Positions 9,220-17,409 are shown, counted from the first letter of the stretch. The stretch: 64,000 nt of DNA from Herbidospora daliensis (GCF_001570585.1 NZ_BBXF01000004.1:434001-498000); one strand, 5' to 3'. Numbers and translations are program-made. Notes: generated by a model from the letters alone, not told the origin.

Positions 9220-9531
9220 CTAGGAGGCCGAGAAGCTTCCGATGCCCATGACGCGAGCGCCGTAGCCGGGTGCGATGGTCGAGGCGGGGACATACGGAAT
9301 CAGGCAGAACGGGTCGGCGTAGACGTTGATGTTGCCCTGGGTCTGGTTGTTGACCACGCTCGCTCCGAGCGGCAGCCTCATGCAGCCCGACGGGTCCTCG
9401 AAGATGGTCAGCGGCGTCAACTCGTTCTGGAAGACGACGACCGGGCCGTCGGCGGCCAGAGCGGGCGTGGCGAAGGCGAGTCCGGCGAGGCAGGCGGCGG
9501 TGATGATCGGAAGCTTGCTGATCGGGCGCAT
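9220..9531 (-). CDS. Small secreted protein (103 aa), unknown function
   Basis: Signal peptide at residues 1-27 (MRPISKLPIITAACLAGLAF, cleavage after ALA). The mature 76-residue peptide has two Cys (SGCMRLP, DPFCLIP), so one disulfide is likely. It also has short beta-like segments (VVVFQNELTPLTIF, GNINVYADPF) and ends GYGARVMGIGSFSAS. GAGGAG lies about 11 nt upstream of the ATG. I do not recognise the family. A decayed copy of its C-terminus and 3' flank lies at about 9672-9800. Confidence 0.72.
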   Translation of the reverse strand: MRPISKLPIITAACLAGLAFATPALAADGPVVVFQNELTPLTIFEDPSGCMRLPLGASVVNNQTQGNINVYADPFCLIPYVPASTIAPGYGARVMGIGSFSAS

Positions 9532-9671
9532 GAAGGGGTTGCTCCTCAGATCGGTGCCCCCGGGCGGAGGCGATCGCTCTGATCTTGAAAGCTGCGCAGC
9601 TCCTCTGCGGGGAGCTGACCAGCGGCCTGGTGTTATCGAGGCCGAGAGTTGGTGACCGGTTCACCGGGTTG

Positions 9672-9800
9672 AGCGCCTGTTCATCGGCCGGTTGCGGCGA
9701 ACGGGCGGGCGGCTCGCGGCTGGGAGACCGTCCGGTGCCCGAGATGTGAGGGCCGTAGCCGGGCTCGATGAGCTGCGGCTCGGGAATGATGAACACCCCC
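9672..9800 (-). pseudogene. Decayed duplicate of the 103-aa secreted-protein 3' end
   Basis: The minus strand encodes FIIPEPQLIEPGYGPHISGTG, which aligns with FCLIPYVPASTIAPGYGARV of the 9220-9531 gene. The 3' flank (GAGCGCCTGTTC ... GCGAACGGGCG) matches that gene's 3' hairpin in degraded form. No signal peptide or continuous frame remains. This points to a tandem duplication followed by decay of one copy. The rest of the 337-bp gap 9532-9868 shows nothing else I can name. Confidence 0.55.
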
Positions 9801-9868
9801 TGAGTTCGCCGCAGGAAACTCAGGGAATGCTCCTCAGCCACGCCTATATTGCGGGGCCGGTGCCTGGC

Positions 9869-10063
9869 TTACTGGTCCGGCGCGCACACCCAGTGGATGC
9901 CTCCCCACCCGAGGTTGAGCAACTTGGGGCTCGCGCCTTGTACGCACGTCGGAGGATCGGTCGCAGGACGGGTGGTCGCGGAGGCGGACACGGCAGGAGC
10001 CAGACCGACCAGAGCCCCTGCGGCGGCCAGCATGCCGATGGCCAGGATGTTAGCGATACGCAC
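9869..10063 (-). CDS. Very small secreted peptide (64 aa)
   Basis: GTG start at 10063 with a strong GGAGGA Shine-Dalgarno sequence 4-5 nt upstream. Residues 1-29 are a signal peptide (MRIANILAIGMLAAAGALVG, cleavage near SASA). The mature peptide is only about 35 residues: Thr/Pro-rich, two Cys (PPTCVQG, HWVCAPDQ) about 20 residues apart, and GWGGIHW between them. The function is unknown. The strong ribosome site and export signal argue that it is real despite its size. Confidence 0.65.
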   Translation of the reverse strand: MRIANILAIGMLAAAGALVGLAPAVSASATTRPATDPPTCVQGASPKLLNLGWGGIHWVCAPDQ

Positions 10064-10145
10064 GTGTTCCTCCCGATGATCACAAACGGTTGGTTACCGT
10101 GCGTCATACCTCGCAATCACACTAAGTAACCTTTCTCCCCGAATG

Positions 10146-10400
10146 TCACCATTTGGTCGGGTATCGCACTCTTCCTCCCGAGTAGAAGTCGTGGCGTGAT
10201 CCCCGGAAGCTCTCCCACAGGACCAGGACGTCCACGCCGAACAGTCCGCCGCCCAGATCGGTCATAAGACGGTCAAAGTTGTCGCGGACGTCAGTGCTGT
10301 ACCGGGAGACGGAGACGACGCGGCCTTCGCGGTAGGGCTCTCCGAGCGTGATCCGATGCGCCGCGCATGCCAGTTGTCCTCGTGCTGCTGGGCTGGCGAG
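10146..10400 (-). pseudogene. N-terminal remnant of a serine recombinase
   Basis: From 10364 down to the TGA at 10146 the minus strand reads ITLGEPYREGRVVSVSRYST, then DVRDNFDRLMTDL and GVDVLVLWESFRGSRHD. This matches the resolvase-domain part of large serine recombinases (FERLMADL...ADVLVLWESSRGSR). The upstream piece EDNWHARRIG (to about 10395) is in another frame, and everything after GSRHD is lost. There is no catalytic N-terminus and no recombinase or zinc-ribbon domain, so it is non-functional. It is probably a trace of an integrative element. Confidence 0.6.
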
Positions 10401-10452
10401 TTCACACGCTTAGACCGGTCTTCACTGACACGCAGGTACTCCCTGCCCGTCA

Positions 10453-10550
10453 GCTTCCCGCTTCCCGCTTCCCGCTTCCCGCTTCCCGCTTCCCGCTTCC
10501 CGCTCCCCGCTCCCCGCTCCCCGCTCCCCGCTCCCCGCTCCCCGCTCCCC
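10453..10550. repeat. Heptanucleotide array: 7 x GCTTCCC then 7 x GCTCCCC
   Basis: Fourteen perfect 7-bp units with no interruption. The first seven are GCTTCCC (10453-10501) and the next seven are GCTCCCC (10502-10550), differing only by a T-to-C change that switches once in the middle. It lies in the 684-bp gap between the 64-aa peptide gene and cimA, which otherwise holds only the recombinase remnant and the repeat at 10644. Confidence 0.95.
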
Positions 10551-10643
10551 GGCAGATCATCACCGGAGAGCAGAGAGGCGGGTAACCCCTACGACCTGGG
10601 ATGCGATGACTTGGTCATACATCGGAGGCAACTCTAAGAAGGC

Positions 10644-10683
10644 CTGGACTGAGGAGCGCAGGAGAGCGGAGCGACGAGGGAAG
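10644..10683 (+). repeat. Dispersed repeat, copy 1 (CTGGACTGAGGA...ACGAGGGAAG)
   Basis: CTGGACTGAGGAGCGCAGG followed by AGAGCGGAGCGACGAGGGAA. Nearly the same sequence recurs at 22123-22172, with a 10-bp insertion. Both copies lie just 3' of a minus-strand branched-chain amino acid gene (here cimA, there ilvC). Confidence 0.7.
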
Positions 10684-10747
10684 GCCGGGCCTGAAGGCGG
10701 CCGGGCCCGGCGCGCCGGAAGCGCGGCCATCAAACCGGGCGCGGCGG

Positions 10748-12325
10748 TTAAGCAGGCTCGTAGCCGGCCCTCAGCAGGCCGAACGTCACCGCCTGCTCCA
10801 GGGCGTGCCAGGACGCCTCGATGATGTTCTCGTCGACGCCGACCGTGCTCCAGTCGCCCTTCGGGTCGCTCGACGTCACCAGGACGCGGGTCACCGCGTC
10901 GGTGCCGTGGGTGCCCTCCAGGATGCGGACCTTGAAGTCGATCAGCTCGACGGTCGCGAGCTCGGGGTAGAGCTTCTCCAGCGCCAGCCGGACCGCCCGG
11001 TCGAGGGCGTTCACGGGGCCGTTGCCCTCGCCGGTCGCGACGATGCGCTCGCCCTTGGCGTGCACCTTCACGGTCGCCTCGCTGACGACCTCGCCCGTCG
11101 GGCGGCGTTCGACGATGACGCGCCACGACTCCACAGTGAAGTGGCGGCGGCGTTCGCCGTGGAGGGTGTCGCGCAGCAGCAGCTCGAACGACGCGTCGGC
11201 GGCCTCGAAGGTGTGGCCGCGCGACTCCAGGTCCTTGACCCGGTCGACGAGTTCGCGCGACTGGTCGCCGGTGAGGTCGTAGCCGAGTTCGCGGCCCTTC
11301 AGTTCGACGGAGGCGCGGCCGGCCATGTCGGAGACCAGCATGCGCATGTCGTTGCCGACCTCGGCCGGGTCGATGTGCTGGTAGAGGTTCGGGTCGACCT
11401 TGATCGCCGAGGCGTGCAGGCCGGCCTTGTGGGCGAACGCGGAGGCGCCGACGTAGGGGGCGTGGGAGTTGGGGGTCACGTTGGTGACCTCGGTGATCGC
11501 GTGGGCGATGCGGGTCATGTCGCGCAGCGCCTCGGCCGGCACCAGGTCGAAGCCCCGCTTGAGCTGGAGGTTGGCGACCACGGTGAACAGGTTGGCGTTG
11601 CCGGAGCGCTCGCCGTAGCCGTTGGCGCAGCCCTGCACGTGGGTCGCGCCGGCCTTCACGGCCGCGAGGGTGTTGGCGACGGCGCAGCCGGTGTCGTCGT
11701 GGCAGTGGATGCCGATCCGGGCGCTGGTCTGCACGGCGGCGTGGACGACGTCGGCGAGCTCGTCGGGCAGCATGCCGCCGTTGGTGTCGCACAGGGCGAT
11801 CACCGACGCCCCGGCCTCGGCCGCCGTCCGGAGCACCTCAAGGGCGTAGGCGGGGTTGGACTTGTAGCCGTCGAAGAAGTGCTCCGCGTCGAGGAACACC
11901 CGCTGGCCCTCCGCACGCAGGTGGGAGACGGTGTCGCGGATCATCGCGAGGTTCTCCTCCAGCGTCGTGCGGAGGGCCAGTTCCACGTGCCGGTCGTGAC
12001 TCTTGGCGACAAGGGTCACGACGGGCGCGCCGGAGTCGCGCAGGGCGGCCACCAGTGGGTCGTCGGCGGCCTTCACTCCGGCCCGGCGGGTCGCGCCGAA
12101 CGCGGCGAGTTGCGCGTGCTTCAGGTCGAGCTCTGTTTGAGCACGCCGGAAGAACTCCGTGTCCTTGGGGTTGGCTCCCGGCCAACCGCCCTCGATGAAA
12201 CCGACCCCCAGGCTGTCCAGGTGACGGGCGACGGCGATCTTGTCGGCCACGGAGAGGTTGAGGCCCTCCTGCTGGGCGCCGTCGCGGAGCGTGGTGTCGT
12301 ACACGTGGAAGCGGTCGTCGGCCAT
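10748..12325 (-). CDS. cimA: Citramalate synthase / alternative 2-isopropylmalate-synthase-like enzyme
   Basis: Condenses acetyl-CoA with a 2-oxo acid. CimA uses pyruvate to make citramalate, the threonine-independent entry to isoleucine. The 525-residue protein has the HMGL-like TIM barrel beginning HVYDTTLRDGAQQEG, a metal-binding HCHDDTG motif, the CNGYGERSGNANL segment, and a C-terminal LeuA-type allosteric domain (VRILEGTHGTDAVTRV). The start at 12325 gives MADDRFHVYD and has AAGGA 6 nt upstream. An attenuator and a leader peptide with Leu-Leu-Ile-Ile codons lie directly upstream. Strict substrate choice between pyruvate and 2-oxoisovalerate cannot be proven here, but the DGAQQEG pattern is CimA-like. 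Confidence 0.9.
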   Translation of the reverse strand: MADDRFHVYDTTLRDGAQQEGLNLSVADKIAVARHLDSLGVGFIEGGWPGANPKDTEFFRRAQTELDLKHAQLAAFGATRRAGVKAADDPLVAALRDSGAPVVTLVAKSHDRHVELALRTTLEENLAMIRDTVSHLRAEGQRVFLDAEHFFDGYKSNPAYALEVLRTAAEAGASVIALCDTNGGMLPDELADVVHAAVQTSARIGIHCHDDTGCAVANTLAAVKAGATHVQGCANGYGERSGNANLFTVVANLQLKRGFDLVPAEALRDMTRIAHAITEVTNVTPNSHAPYVGASAFAHKAGLHASAIKVDPNLYQHIDPAEVGNDMRMLVSDMAGRASVELKGRELGYDLTGDQSRELVDRVKDLESRGHTFEAADASFELLLRDTLHGERRRHFTVESWRVIVERRPTGEVVSEATVKVHAKGERIVATGEGNGPVNALDRAVRLALEKLYPELATVELIDFKVRILEGTHGTDAVTRVLVTSSDPKGDWSTVGVDENIIEASWHALEQAVTFGLLRAGYEPA

Positions 12326-12356
12326 CTCGGTTCCTTGAGGTGATTGCGAGACAAAC

Positions 12357-12385
12357 AAAAAGACCCCTCACGGGCGTGAGAGGTC
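12357..12385 (-). terminator. Attenuator terminator of cimA
   Basis: Stem of 12362-12372 with 12375-12385 (one mismatch), followed on the minus strand by UUUUUGUUUG. It lies 32 bp ahead of the cimA start and 24 bp after the leader-peptide stop, the standard position for a ribosome-controlled attenuator. An upstream GGCGCGCC (12416-12423) can pair with 12387-12393 as an alternative structure. Confidence 0.85.
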
Positions 12386-12409
12386 TGCGCGCCTGGCTGG
12401 AATGATCCG

Positions 12410-12451
12410 TCAGCCGGCGCGCCTGCCAATAATGAGCAGACCGTTGAACAT
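12410..12451 (-). CDS. cimA leader peptide MFNGLLIIGRRAG
   Basis: A 13-codon frame, ATG at 12451 to TGA at 12412-12410, with consecutive Leu-Leu-Ile-Ile codons in the middle. It is followed by the attenuator terminator and then cimA. Ribosome stalling at Leu/Ile codons during starvation would favour the alternative fold and allow read-through. A TTAACT hexamer (12467-12462) 10 nt upstream could be the -10, giving a 4-nt or absent 5' leader. No Shine-Dalgarno sequence is visible. Confidence 0.75.
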   Translation of the reverse strand: MFNGLLIIGRRAG

Positions 12452-12517
12452 GGTGCTTGCGAGTTAACCACACGATTCACGATCTGGCACATCGATCTCA
12501 CCACGTAAGATGGGATC

Positions 12518-13168
12518 ATGAAGGGTTCTTTTCTGGGCGAAGCTCTGTCCGACTACGTCTCCGCCCACGCCACCCCGCCCGACCAGGTACTTCGTGATCT
12601 CGCCGTCGAGACCACGGCCCTCCACTCCGACTACGCCGGCATGCAGATCTCACCCGAGCAGGGCACCTTCATGACCCTGCTGGTGCAGCTGACCGGCGCG
12701 CGGCTGGCGGTCGAGGTCGGCACGTTCACCGGCTACTCCTCGATCTGCATCGCCCGCGGGCTGGCTCCCGGCGGGCGGCTGATCGCCTGCGACGTCAGCG
12801 AGGAGTGGACGTCGATGGCCCGCAAGTACTGGGAGCGCGCCGGGCTCACCGACCGCATCGAACTGCGGCTCGGCGACGCCGTCGAGACCCTCGGCGCGCT
12901 GCCCGCCGGCGAGGAGATCGACTTCGCGTTCATCGACGCCGACAAGGCCGGCTACCCGAACTACTACGAGGCGCTGCTGCCCCGCATGCGCCCCGGCGGC
13001 CTGATCGTGTGCGACAACACGGTCCAGGGCGGCCGCATCACCGACCCCGACGCCGGGGGCAACGTGCCGGTGATGCGGGAGTTCAACGACATGGTGACCG
13101 CCGACCCCCGGGTCGATTCGGTGCTCCTCCCGGTGGCCGACGGTCTGACGCTGGTGCGCAAGCGCTAG
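12518..13168 (+). CDS. SAM-dependent O-methyltransferase
   Basis: A 216-residue class I methyltransferase of the caffeoyl-CoA/catechol O-methyltransferase type (Methyltransf_3). The SAM-binding motif is VEVGTFTGYSSICIARGL, then the acidic loop LIACDVSEEW, and the metal-binding FIDADKAGYPNYYE with a following CDNTVQGG. It is cytosolic and methylates a hydroxyl of an unknown small molecule. TAAGAT stands exactly 6 nt before the ATG, so it is probably leaderless. Its TAG overlaps the convergent ilvE stop (shared CTAG). Confidence 0.92.
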   Translation: MKGSFLGEALSDYVSAHATPPDQVLRDLAVETTALHSDYAGMQISPEQGTFMTLLVQLTGARLAVEVGTFTGYSSICIARGLAPGGRLIACDVSEEWTSMARKYWERAGLTDRIELRLGDAVETLGALPAGEEIDFAFIDADKAGYPNYYEALLPRMRPGGLIVCDNTVQGGRITDPDAGGNVPVMREFNDMVTADPRVDSVLLPVADGLTLVRKR

Positions 13169-14256
13169 GCGATCTTGTGGACCCAGGTGTGGGGGTCGGG
13201 ACGGGTGCCGTACTGGATGCCCATGAGCTCTTCCCTGATCTTCAGGGTGACCGGGCCCGGGGTGCCGTCGCCGACGGTCCAGGCGCGGTCGGCGCCCTTC
13301 ACCGAGCCGACCGGGGTGACCACGGCGGCGGTGCCGCAGGCGAAGACCTCGGTGAGCTCGCCCGACTCACACCCAGCCTGCCACTCCTCGATCGAGAGGC
13401 GGCCCTCCTCGGCGGTCAGGCCGAGGTCGGCCGCGAAGGTGAGGATCGAGTCGCGGGTGATGCCCGGCAGCAGGGTGCCGGTGAGCGCCGGGGTGAGCAG
13501 GCGGTCGCCGAAGACGAAGAACAGGTTCATCCCGCCCATCTCCTCGACGTAGCGGTGCTCGACGGCGTCGAGCCAGACGACCTGGTCGCAGCCCTCGGCC
13601 ACGGCCTGGCGCTGGGCCACGAACGCGGCCGCGTAGTTGCCGCCGCACTTGGCGAAGCCGGTCCCGCCGGGGGCGGCGCGGGTGTACTCGGTCGACAACC
13701 ACACCGAGACCGGCTTCACGCCGCCCGCGAAGTAGGAGGCCGCCGGTGAGGCGATCACCATGTAGCGGTAGGTCTTCGAGGGGTAGTTGACGCCCAGCCC
13801 GGCCTGCGTGGCGATCATGAAGGGGCGCAGGTAGAGGCTGTGGCCCTCGGTCGTCGGCACCCACTCGCGGTCGGTCTGCACGAGCAGTTCGAGCGACTCG
13901 ACGAAGACGTCCTCGGGCAGCTCGGGCATCGCCATGCGGGCGGCCGAGGCGTTGAACCGCGCCGCGTTGGCGAAGGGGCGGAACGCGACGATCGAGCCGT
14001 TGGCCTGGCGGTAGGCCTTGAGACCCTCGAACAGCTCCTGGGCGTAGTGGAACACCGAGGTCGCGGGGTCGAGCACGAGCGGACCGTAGGGCTCCAGCCG
14101 GGCGTCGTGCCAGCCCTCGCCCTCGGTGAAGTCGATCGAGACCATGTGGTCGGTGAACGTCTGCCCGAAGCCGGGCGCCTCCAGCACCCGCTCTCTTTCC
14201 GCGGTGCTGCGCGCCTGGGGGTTCGGGCGCACCTCAAAGCTGAGCTGGCTGGTCAT
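13165..14256 (-). CDS. ilvE: Branched-chain amino acid aminotransferase
   Basis: Fold-type IV PLP enzyme performing the last step of Ile, Leu and Val synthesis, using glutamate as donor. The 363-residue length is standard for the actinobacterial form. Recognisable parts are VLDPATSVFHYAQELFEGLK, the EEMGGMNLFFVF segment after the PLP-lysine region, and GTAAVVTPVGSV. GAGAGGAA precedes the ATG. It is separated from upstream leuB by a strong terminator, so it probably has its own promoter (TAGCGT near 14276). Confidence 0.96.
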   Translation of the reverse strand: MTSQLSFEVRPNPQARSTAERERVLEAPGFGQTFTDHMVSIDFTEGEGWHDARLEPYGPLVLDPATSVFHYAQELFEGLKAYRQANGSIVAFRPFANAARFNASAARMAMPELPEDVFVESLELLVQTDREWVPTTEGHSLYLRPFMIATQAGLGVNYPSKTYRYMVIASPAASYFAGGVKPVSVWLSTEYTRAAPGGTGFAKCGGNYAAAFVAQRQAVAEGCDQVVWLDAVEHRYVEEMGGMNLFFVFGDRLLTPALTGTLLPGITRDSILTFAADLGLTAEEGRLSIEEWQAGCESGELTEVFACGTAAVVTPVGSVKGADRAWTVGDGTPGPVTLKIREELMGIQYGTRPDPHTWVHKIA

Positions 14257-14308
14257 GCGGGTTCCTCTCTACGCTACTGATGAAAACCTAGGGCATGTCG
14301 CGGGGCAC

Positions 14309-14347
14309 AAAAAAGCGCACAGTGACCCAACACGGGCCACTGTGCGC
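14309..14347 (-). terminator. Rho-independent terminator of leuB
   Basis: Perfect 10-bp stem (14315-14324 with 14338-14347), 13-nt loop, followed on the minus strand by six U (14314-14309). It lies 27 bp past the leuB stop and just ahead of ilvE. Confidence 0.93.
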
Positions 14348-14373
14348 TGTGGAACGACGGAGGTGGCCGGCGA

Positions 14374-15420
14374 TCAGCCGGCTACTCGGGCGGCGATGTC
14401 GTCGCCGATCTCCCGGGTGGTACGGGCCTGCCACGCGCCGGCGCGCTCGACCAGGTCGTCGGCGACGGCCTGCTCGACGCGGGCGGCGGCCTCGGCCTGG
14501 CCGATGTGGTCGAGCAGCATGGCGACCGACAGGATGGTCGCGCTCGGGTCGGCCTTGCCCTGCCCGGCGATGTCGGGGGCGGAGCCGTGGACCGGCTCGA
14601 ACATGCTCGGCGCGGTGCGGTCGGGGTTGACGTTGCCGCTGGCCGACAGGCCGATGCCGCCGGCGATGGCGGCGCCGATGTCGGTGATGATGTCGCCGAA
14701 CAGGTTGTCGGTGACGATCACGTCGAACCGCTGCGGCTGCGAGACGAAGAACATCGACGCGGCGTCGACGTGGCAGTAGTCGGTGGTGACCTGCGGGTAT
14801 TCCTCGGCGACCCGCTTGACCGTACGCGACCACAGGTCGCCGGCGAAGGTCAGCACGTTGGTCTTGTGGACCAGCGTGAGATGGCGGCGCTCACGGCCGG
14901 CGGCCTTCTCGAAGGCGTAGCGCACGACGCGCTCGACGCCGTAGGCGGTGTTCACCGAGTCCTGCGTGGCGATCTCGTGGGGGGTGCCCTTGCGGAGCAC
15001 GCCGCCCGCGCCGGCGTAGGGGCCCTCGGTGCCCTCGCGGACGACGACCATGTCGATGTCTTCGGGACGGGCCTTGCCGAGCGGGGTCTCCACACCCGGG
15101 AAGAGCTTCACCGGGCGCAGGTTGACGTAGTGGTCGAGCTCGAAGCGCAGACGGAGCAGCAGGTCGCGCTCCAGCACCCCCGGCGGCACGCTCGGGTCGC
15201 CCACCGCGCCGAGCAGGATCGCGTCGAACCCGCGCAGCTCGGCGAGGACCGAGTCGGGCAGGGTCTCACCCGTGGCGTGGTAGCGCGCCGCACCCAGGTC
15301 GTAGTGGGTGGACTCCACCTTGACGCCGACCGCGTCGAGAACTTTGAGGCCCTCCGCGACGACCTCGGTGCCGATCCCGTCGCCCGGGATCACTGCCAGG
15401 CGGATGTTGCTCGAATCCAT
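14374..15420 (-). CDS. leuB: 3-isopropylmalate dehydrogenase
   Basis: NAD-dependent beta-decarboxylating dehydrogenase of leucine synthesis. The 348-residue actinobacterial form starts [20 protein letters not shown], with substrate-binding arginines in [18 protein letters not shown], the catalytic Tyr in EGPYAGAGG, and the metal/NAD region [20 protein letters not shown] and [19 protein letters not shown] lies exactly 6 nt before the ATG, so translation is probably leaderless. A 36-residue small gene lies 62 bp upstream. Confidence 0.96.
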   Translation of the reverse strand: MDSSNIRLAVIPGDGIGTEVVAEGLKVLDAVGVKVESTHYDLGAARYHATGETLPDSVLAELRGFDAILLGAVGDPSVPPGVLERDLLLRLRFELDHYVNLRPVKLFPGVETPLGKARPEDIDMVVVREGTEGPYAGAGGVLRKGTPHEIATQDSVNTAYGVERVVRYAFEKAAGRERRHLTLVHKTNVLTFAGDLWSRTVKRVAEEYPQVTTDYCHVDAASMFFVSQPQRFDVIVTDNLFGDIITDIGAAIAGGIGLSASGNVNPDRTAPSMFEPVHGSAPDIAGQGKADPSATILSVAMLLDHIGQAEAAARVEQAVADDLVERAGAWQARTTREIGDDIAARVAG

Positions 15421-15482
15421 GGGGGTACCTTAGCGGGCTGTCTCGGAGATCGAACAACGATCTCACCATACGGAATGTCGCG

Positions 15483-15593
15483 TCAGCGCTCGGGCGAGCC
15501 GCCGTTGTCGCGCCGGTCGAGGGCCGTCTGCAGGGCCTCGGCGACCTCGTCGTCGGTGTCTTCGGGACGGTTCCACGGATACATGTCGTACAT
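15483..15593 (-). CDS. Conserved-looking 36-aa peptide MYDMYPW...
   Basis: ATG at 15593 with GGAG 7 nt upstream, giving a very acidic 36-residue peptide: MYDMYPWNRPEDTDDEVAEA then LQTALDRRDNGGSPER. The aromatic head MYDMYPW plus an acidic amphipathic helix suggests a binding peptide rather than an enzyme. From memory, small proteins with this head occur in other actinobacteria, but I cannot confirm that. It lies between serA and leuB on the same strand. The frame stays open upstream to 15785, but the Shine-Dalgarno sequence and the loss of low-complexity residues support 15593. Confidence 0.6.
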   Translation of the reverse strand: MYDMYPWNRPEDTDDEVAEALQTALDRRDNGGSPER

Positions 15594-15770
15594 GTGGGTC
15601 TCCAGCTCTGGAGGAGAAAGGGAGGTCGGCACGCCACGACTCCGCGGCGGGTCGCCGGCCTGCTGGATCAGACCCCGCCGCGGCAGGTAATTACGAGAAC
15701 CCGACGCATCCCTGTCACAGTACCCCAGCCGTCTCGTAGGACGACCTACCATCTCACCCCATGAGACGGC

Positions 15771-15802
15771 AAAGCCGCCTCTCACAAAAGAGAGGCGGCT
15801 TT
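15771..15802 (-). terminator. Terminator of serA
   Basis: Perfect 13-bp stem AAAGCCGCCTCTC (15771-15783) with 15790-15802, 6-nt loop, starting 17 bp past the serA stop. The stem ends in AAA/TTT, giving a short U-run on both strands. Confidence 0.88.
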
Positions 15803-15819
15803 GTCTCGGTGCTTGGCGC

Positions 15820-17409
15820 TCAGCCCTCGAGGTCGACGACCCGGCCGCTGTCGGCGCCGATCTCGCTGGCGATCTGCTCGACCACGTCGGCCGGGGCCGC
15901 CGAGTCGAGGGTCAGCGCGATCAGGGCCTTGCCGCCCTTGGCGCCACGGGCGACCTGCATGGAGGCGATGTTGACGCTCTGCTCGCCGAGCAGGCGGCCG
16001 ACGATGCCGACGATGCCGGGACGGTCGGTGTAGGTGAAGAACGCCAGGTGGTCGGTCGGCTCGATCTCCATCGTGAAGCCGTTGACCTCGACGATCTTGG
16101 TGATCTGGCGCGGGCCCGACAGCGTGCCGGAGACCGAGACGGTGCGGCCGTCGGCCAGCACGCCGCGGACGGTGATCACGTTGCGCCAGTCGGGGCTGTC
16201 GGGGCTGGTGACCAGCTCGACGACGGTGCCCCGGTCCTGGGCCAGCAGCGGCGCGTTCACATAGGTGACGCCGTTCTCGACGACGTCGGTGAAGACGCCC
16301 TTGAGCGCGGCCAGCTCCAGCACCCGCACGTCCTGGGAGGCGATCTCGCCCCGGACCTCGACGACCAGGCGGGTGGCGACCTCGCCCGCGAGGGCGGTGA
16401 AGACCCGGCCGAGGCGCTCGGTCAGCGGCAGGCCCGGCTTGACCTCTTCGGCCACCGCGCCGCCCTGGACGTTCACCGCGTCGGGCACGAACTCGCCGCC
16501 GAGGGCGAGCTTCACGCTGCGGGCGACCTGGGTGCCGGCCTTCTCCTGGGCCTCGTGGGTGGAGGCGCCGAGGTGGGGCGTGACGACGACCTGGTCGAGC
16601 TCGAACAGCGGGCTGTCGGTGACGGGCTCCTTGGGGAACACGTCGATGCCGGCGCCGGCGACGCGGCCCTCCTTGATGGCGGAGTAGAGGGCGTTCTCGT
16701 CGATGATGCCGCCGCGCGCGACGTTGATCAGGCGCACGTTGGGCTTGACCATGTGCATCTCGCGGTCGCCGATGAGACCGATGGTCTCCTTCGACTTCGG
16801 CAGGTGGACGGTGATGAAGTCGGCCTGCTGGAGCACCTCCTCCAGCGAGACGAGCTTCACGCCCATGGCCGCCGCGCGGGCCGCCGGGAGGTAGGGGTCG
16901 TACGCGATCAGTTCGACCCCGAACGGCGCGAGGCGCTGCGCGACGAGCTGACCGATCTTGCCGAGGCCGAGGATGCCGACGACCTTCTCGTCGAGCTCGA
17001 CGCCGGTGTACTTGGACCGCTTCCACTCGCCGCCCTTGAGGGCGGTGTGGGCCTGGGCGACGTTGCGGGCCGAGGCGAGGATGAGCGCCACGGTGTGCTC
17101 GGCGGCGCTGGTGATGTTCGAGGTGGGCGCGTTGACGACCATGATGCCGGCCTTGGTGGCCGCATCGACGTCGACGTTGTCGAGGCCGACACCCGCGCGG
17201 GCCACGACGCGCAGCTTGGGCGCGTGGGCCACGGCCTCGGCGTCGACCTGGGTGGCGCTGCGCACGATTAGAGCGTCGACGTCGGAGAGAGCCGGAAGGA
17301 ACGCGGACCTGTCGGCTCCGTCGACCTGACGGACCTCGAAGTCCGCTCCGAGGACGGCGAGACCGGCCTGGGAGAGCTCCTCTGCGACCAGTACGACGGG
17401 CTTGTTCAC
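15820..17409 (-). CDS. serA: D-3-phosphoglycerate dehydrogenase
   Basis: First enzyme of serine synthesis. The 529-residue long form has a catalytic domain with NAD-binding GILGLGKIGQLVAQRL, catalytic Arg in LINVARGGIIDE, Glu in DVFPKEPVTDSPLF and His in VTPHLGASTHEAQ. An intervening ASB domain follows, then a C-terminal ACT domain (FTYTDRPGIVGIVGRLLGE) that usually binds serine for feedback control. GTG start at 17409 with AAGGA 8 nt upstream. A strong terminator follows. Confidence 0.97.
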   Translation of the reverse strand: MNKPVVLVAEELSQAGLAVLGADFEVRQVDGADRSAFLPALSDVDALIVRSATQVDAEAVAHAPKLRVVARAGVGLDNVDVDAATKAGIMVVNAPTSNITSAAEHTVALILASARNVAQAHTALKGGEWKRSKYTGVELDEKVVGILGLGKIGQLVAQRLAPFGVELIAYDPYLPAARAAAMGVKLVSLEEVLQQADFITVHLPKSKETIGLIGDREMHMVKPNVRLINVARGGIIDENALYSAIKEGRVAGAGIDVFPKEPVTDSPLFELDQVVVTPHLGASTHEAQEKAGTQVARSVKLALGGEFVPDAVNVQGGAVAEEVKPGLPLTERLGRVFTALAGEVATRLVVEVRGEIASQDVRVLELAALKGVFTDVVENGVTYVNAPLLAQDRGTVVELVTSPDSPDWRNVITVRGVLADGRTVSVSGTLSGPRQITKIVEVNGFTMEIEPTDHLAFFTYTDRPGIVGIVGRLLGEQSVNIASMQVARGAKGGKALIALTLDSAAPADVVEQIASEIGADSGRVVDLEG

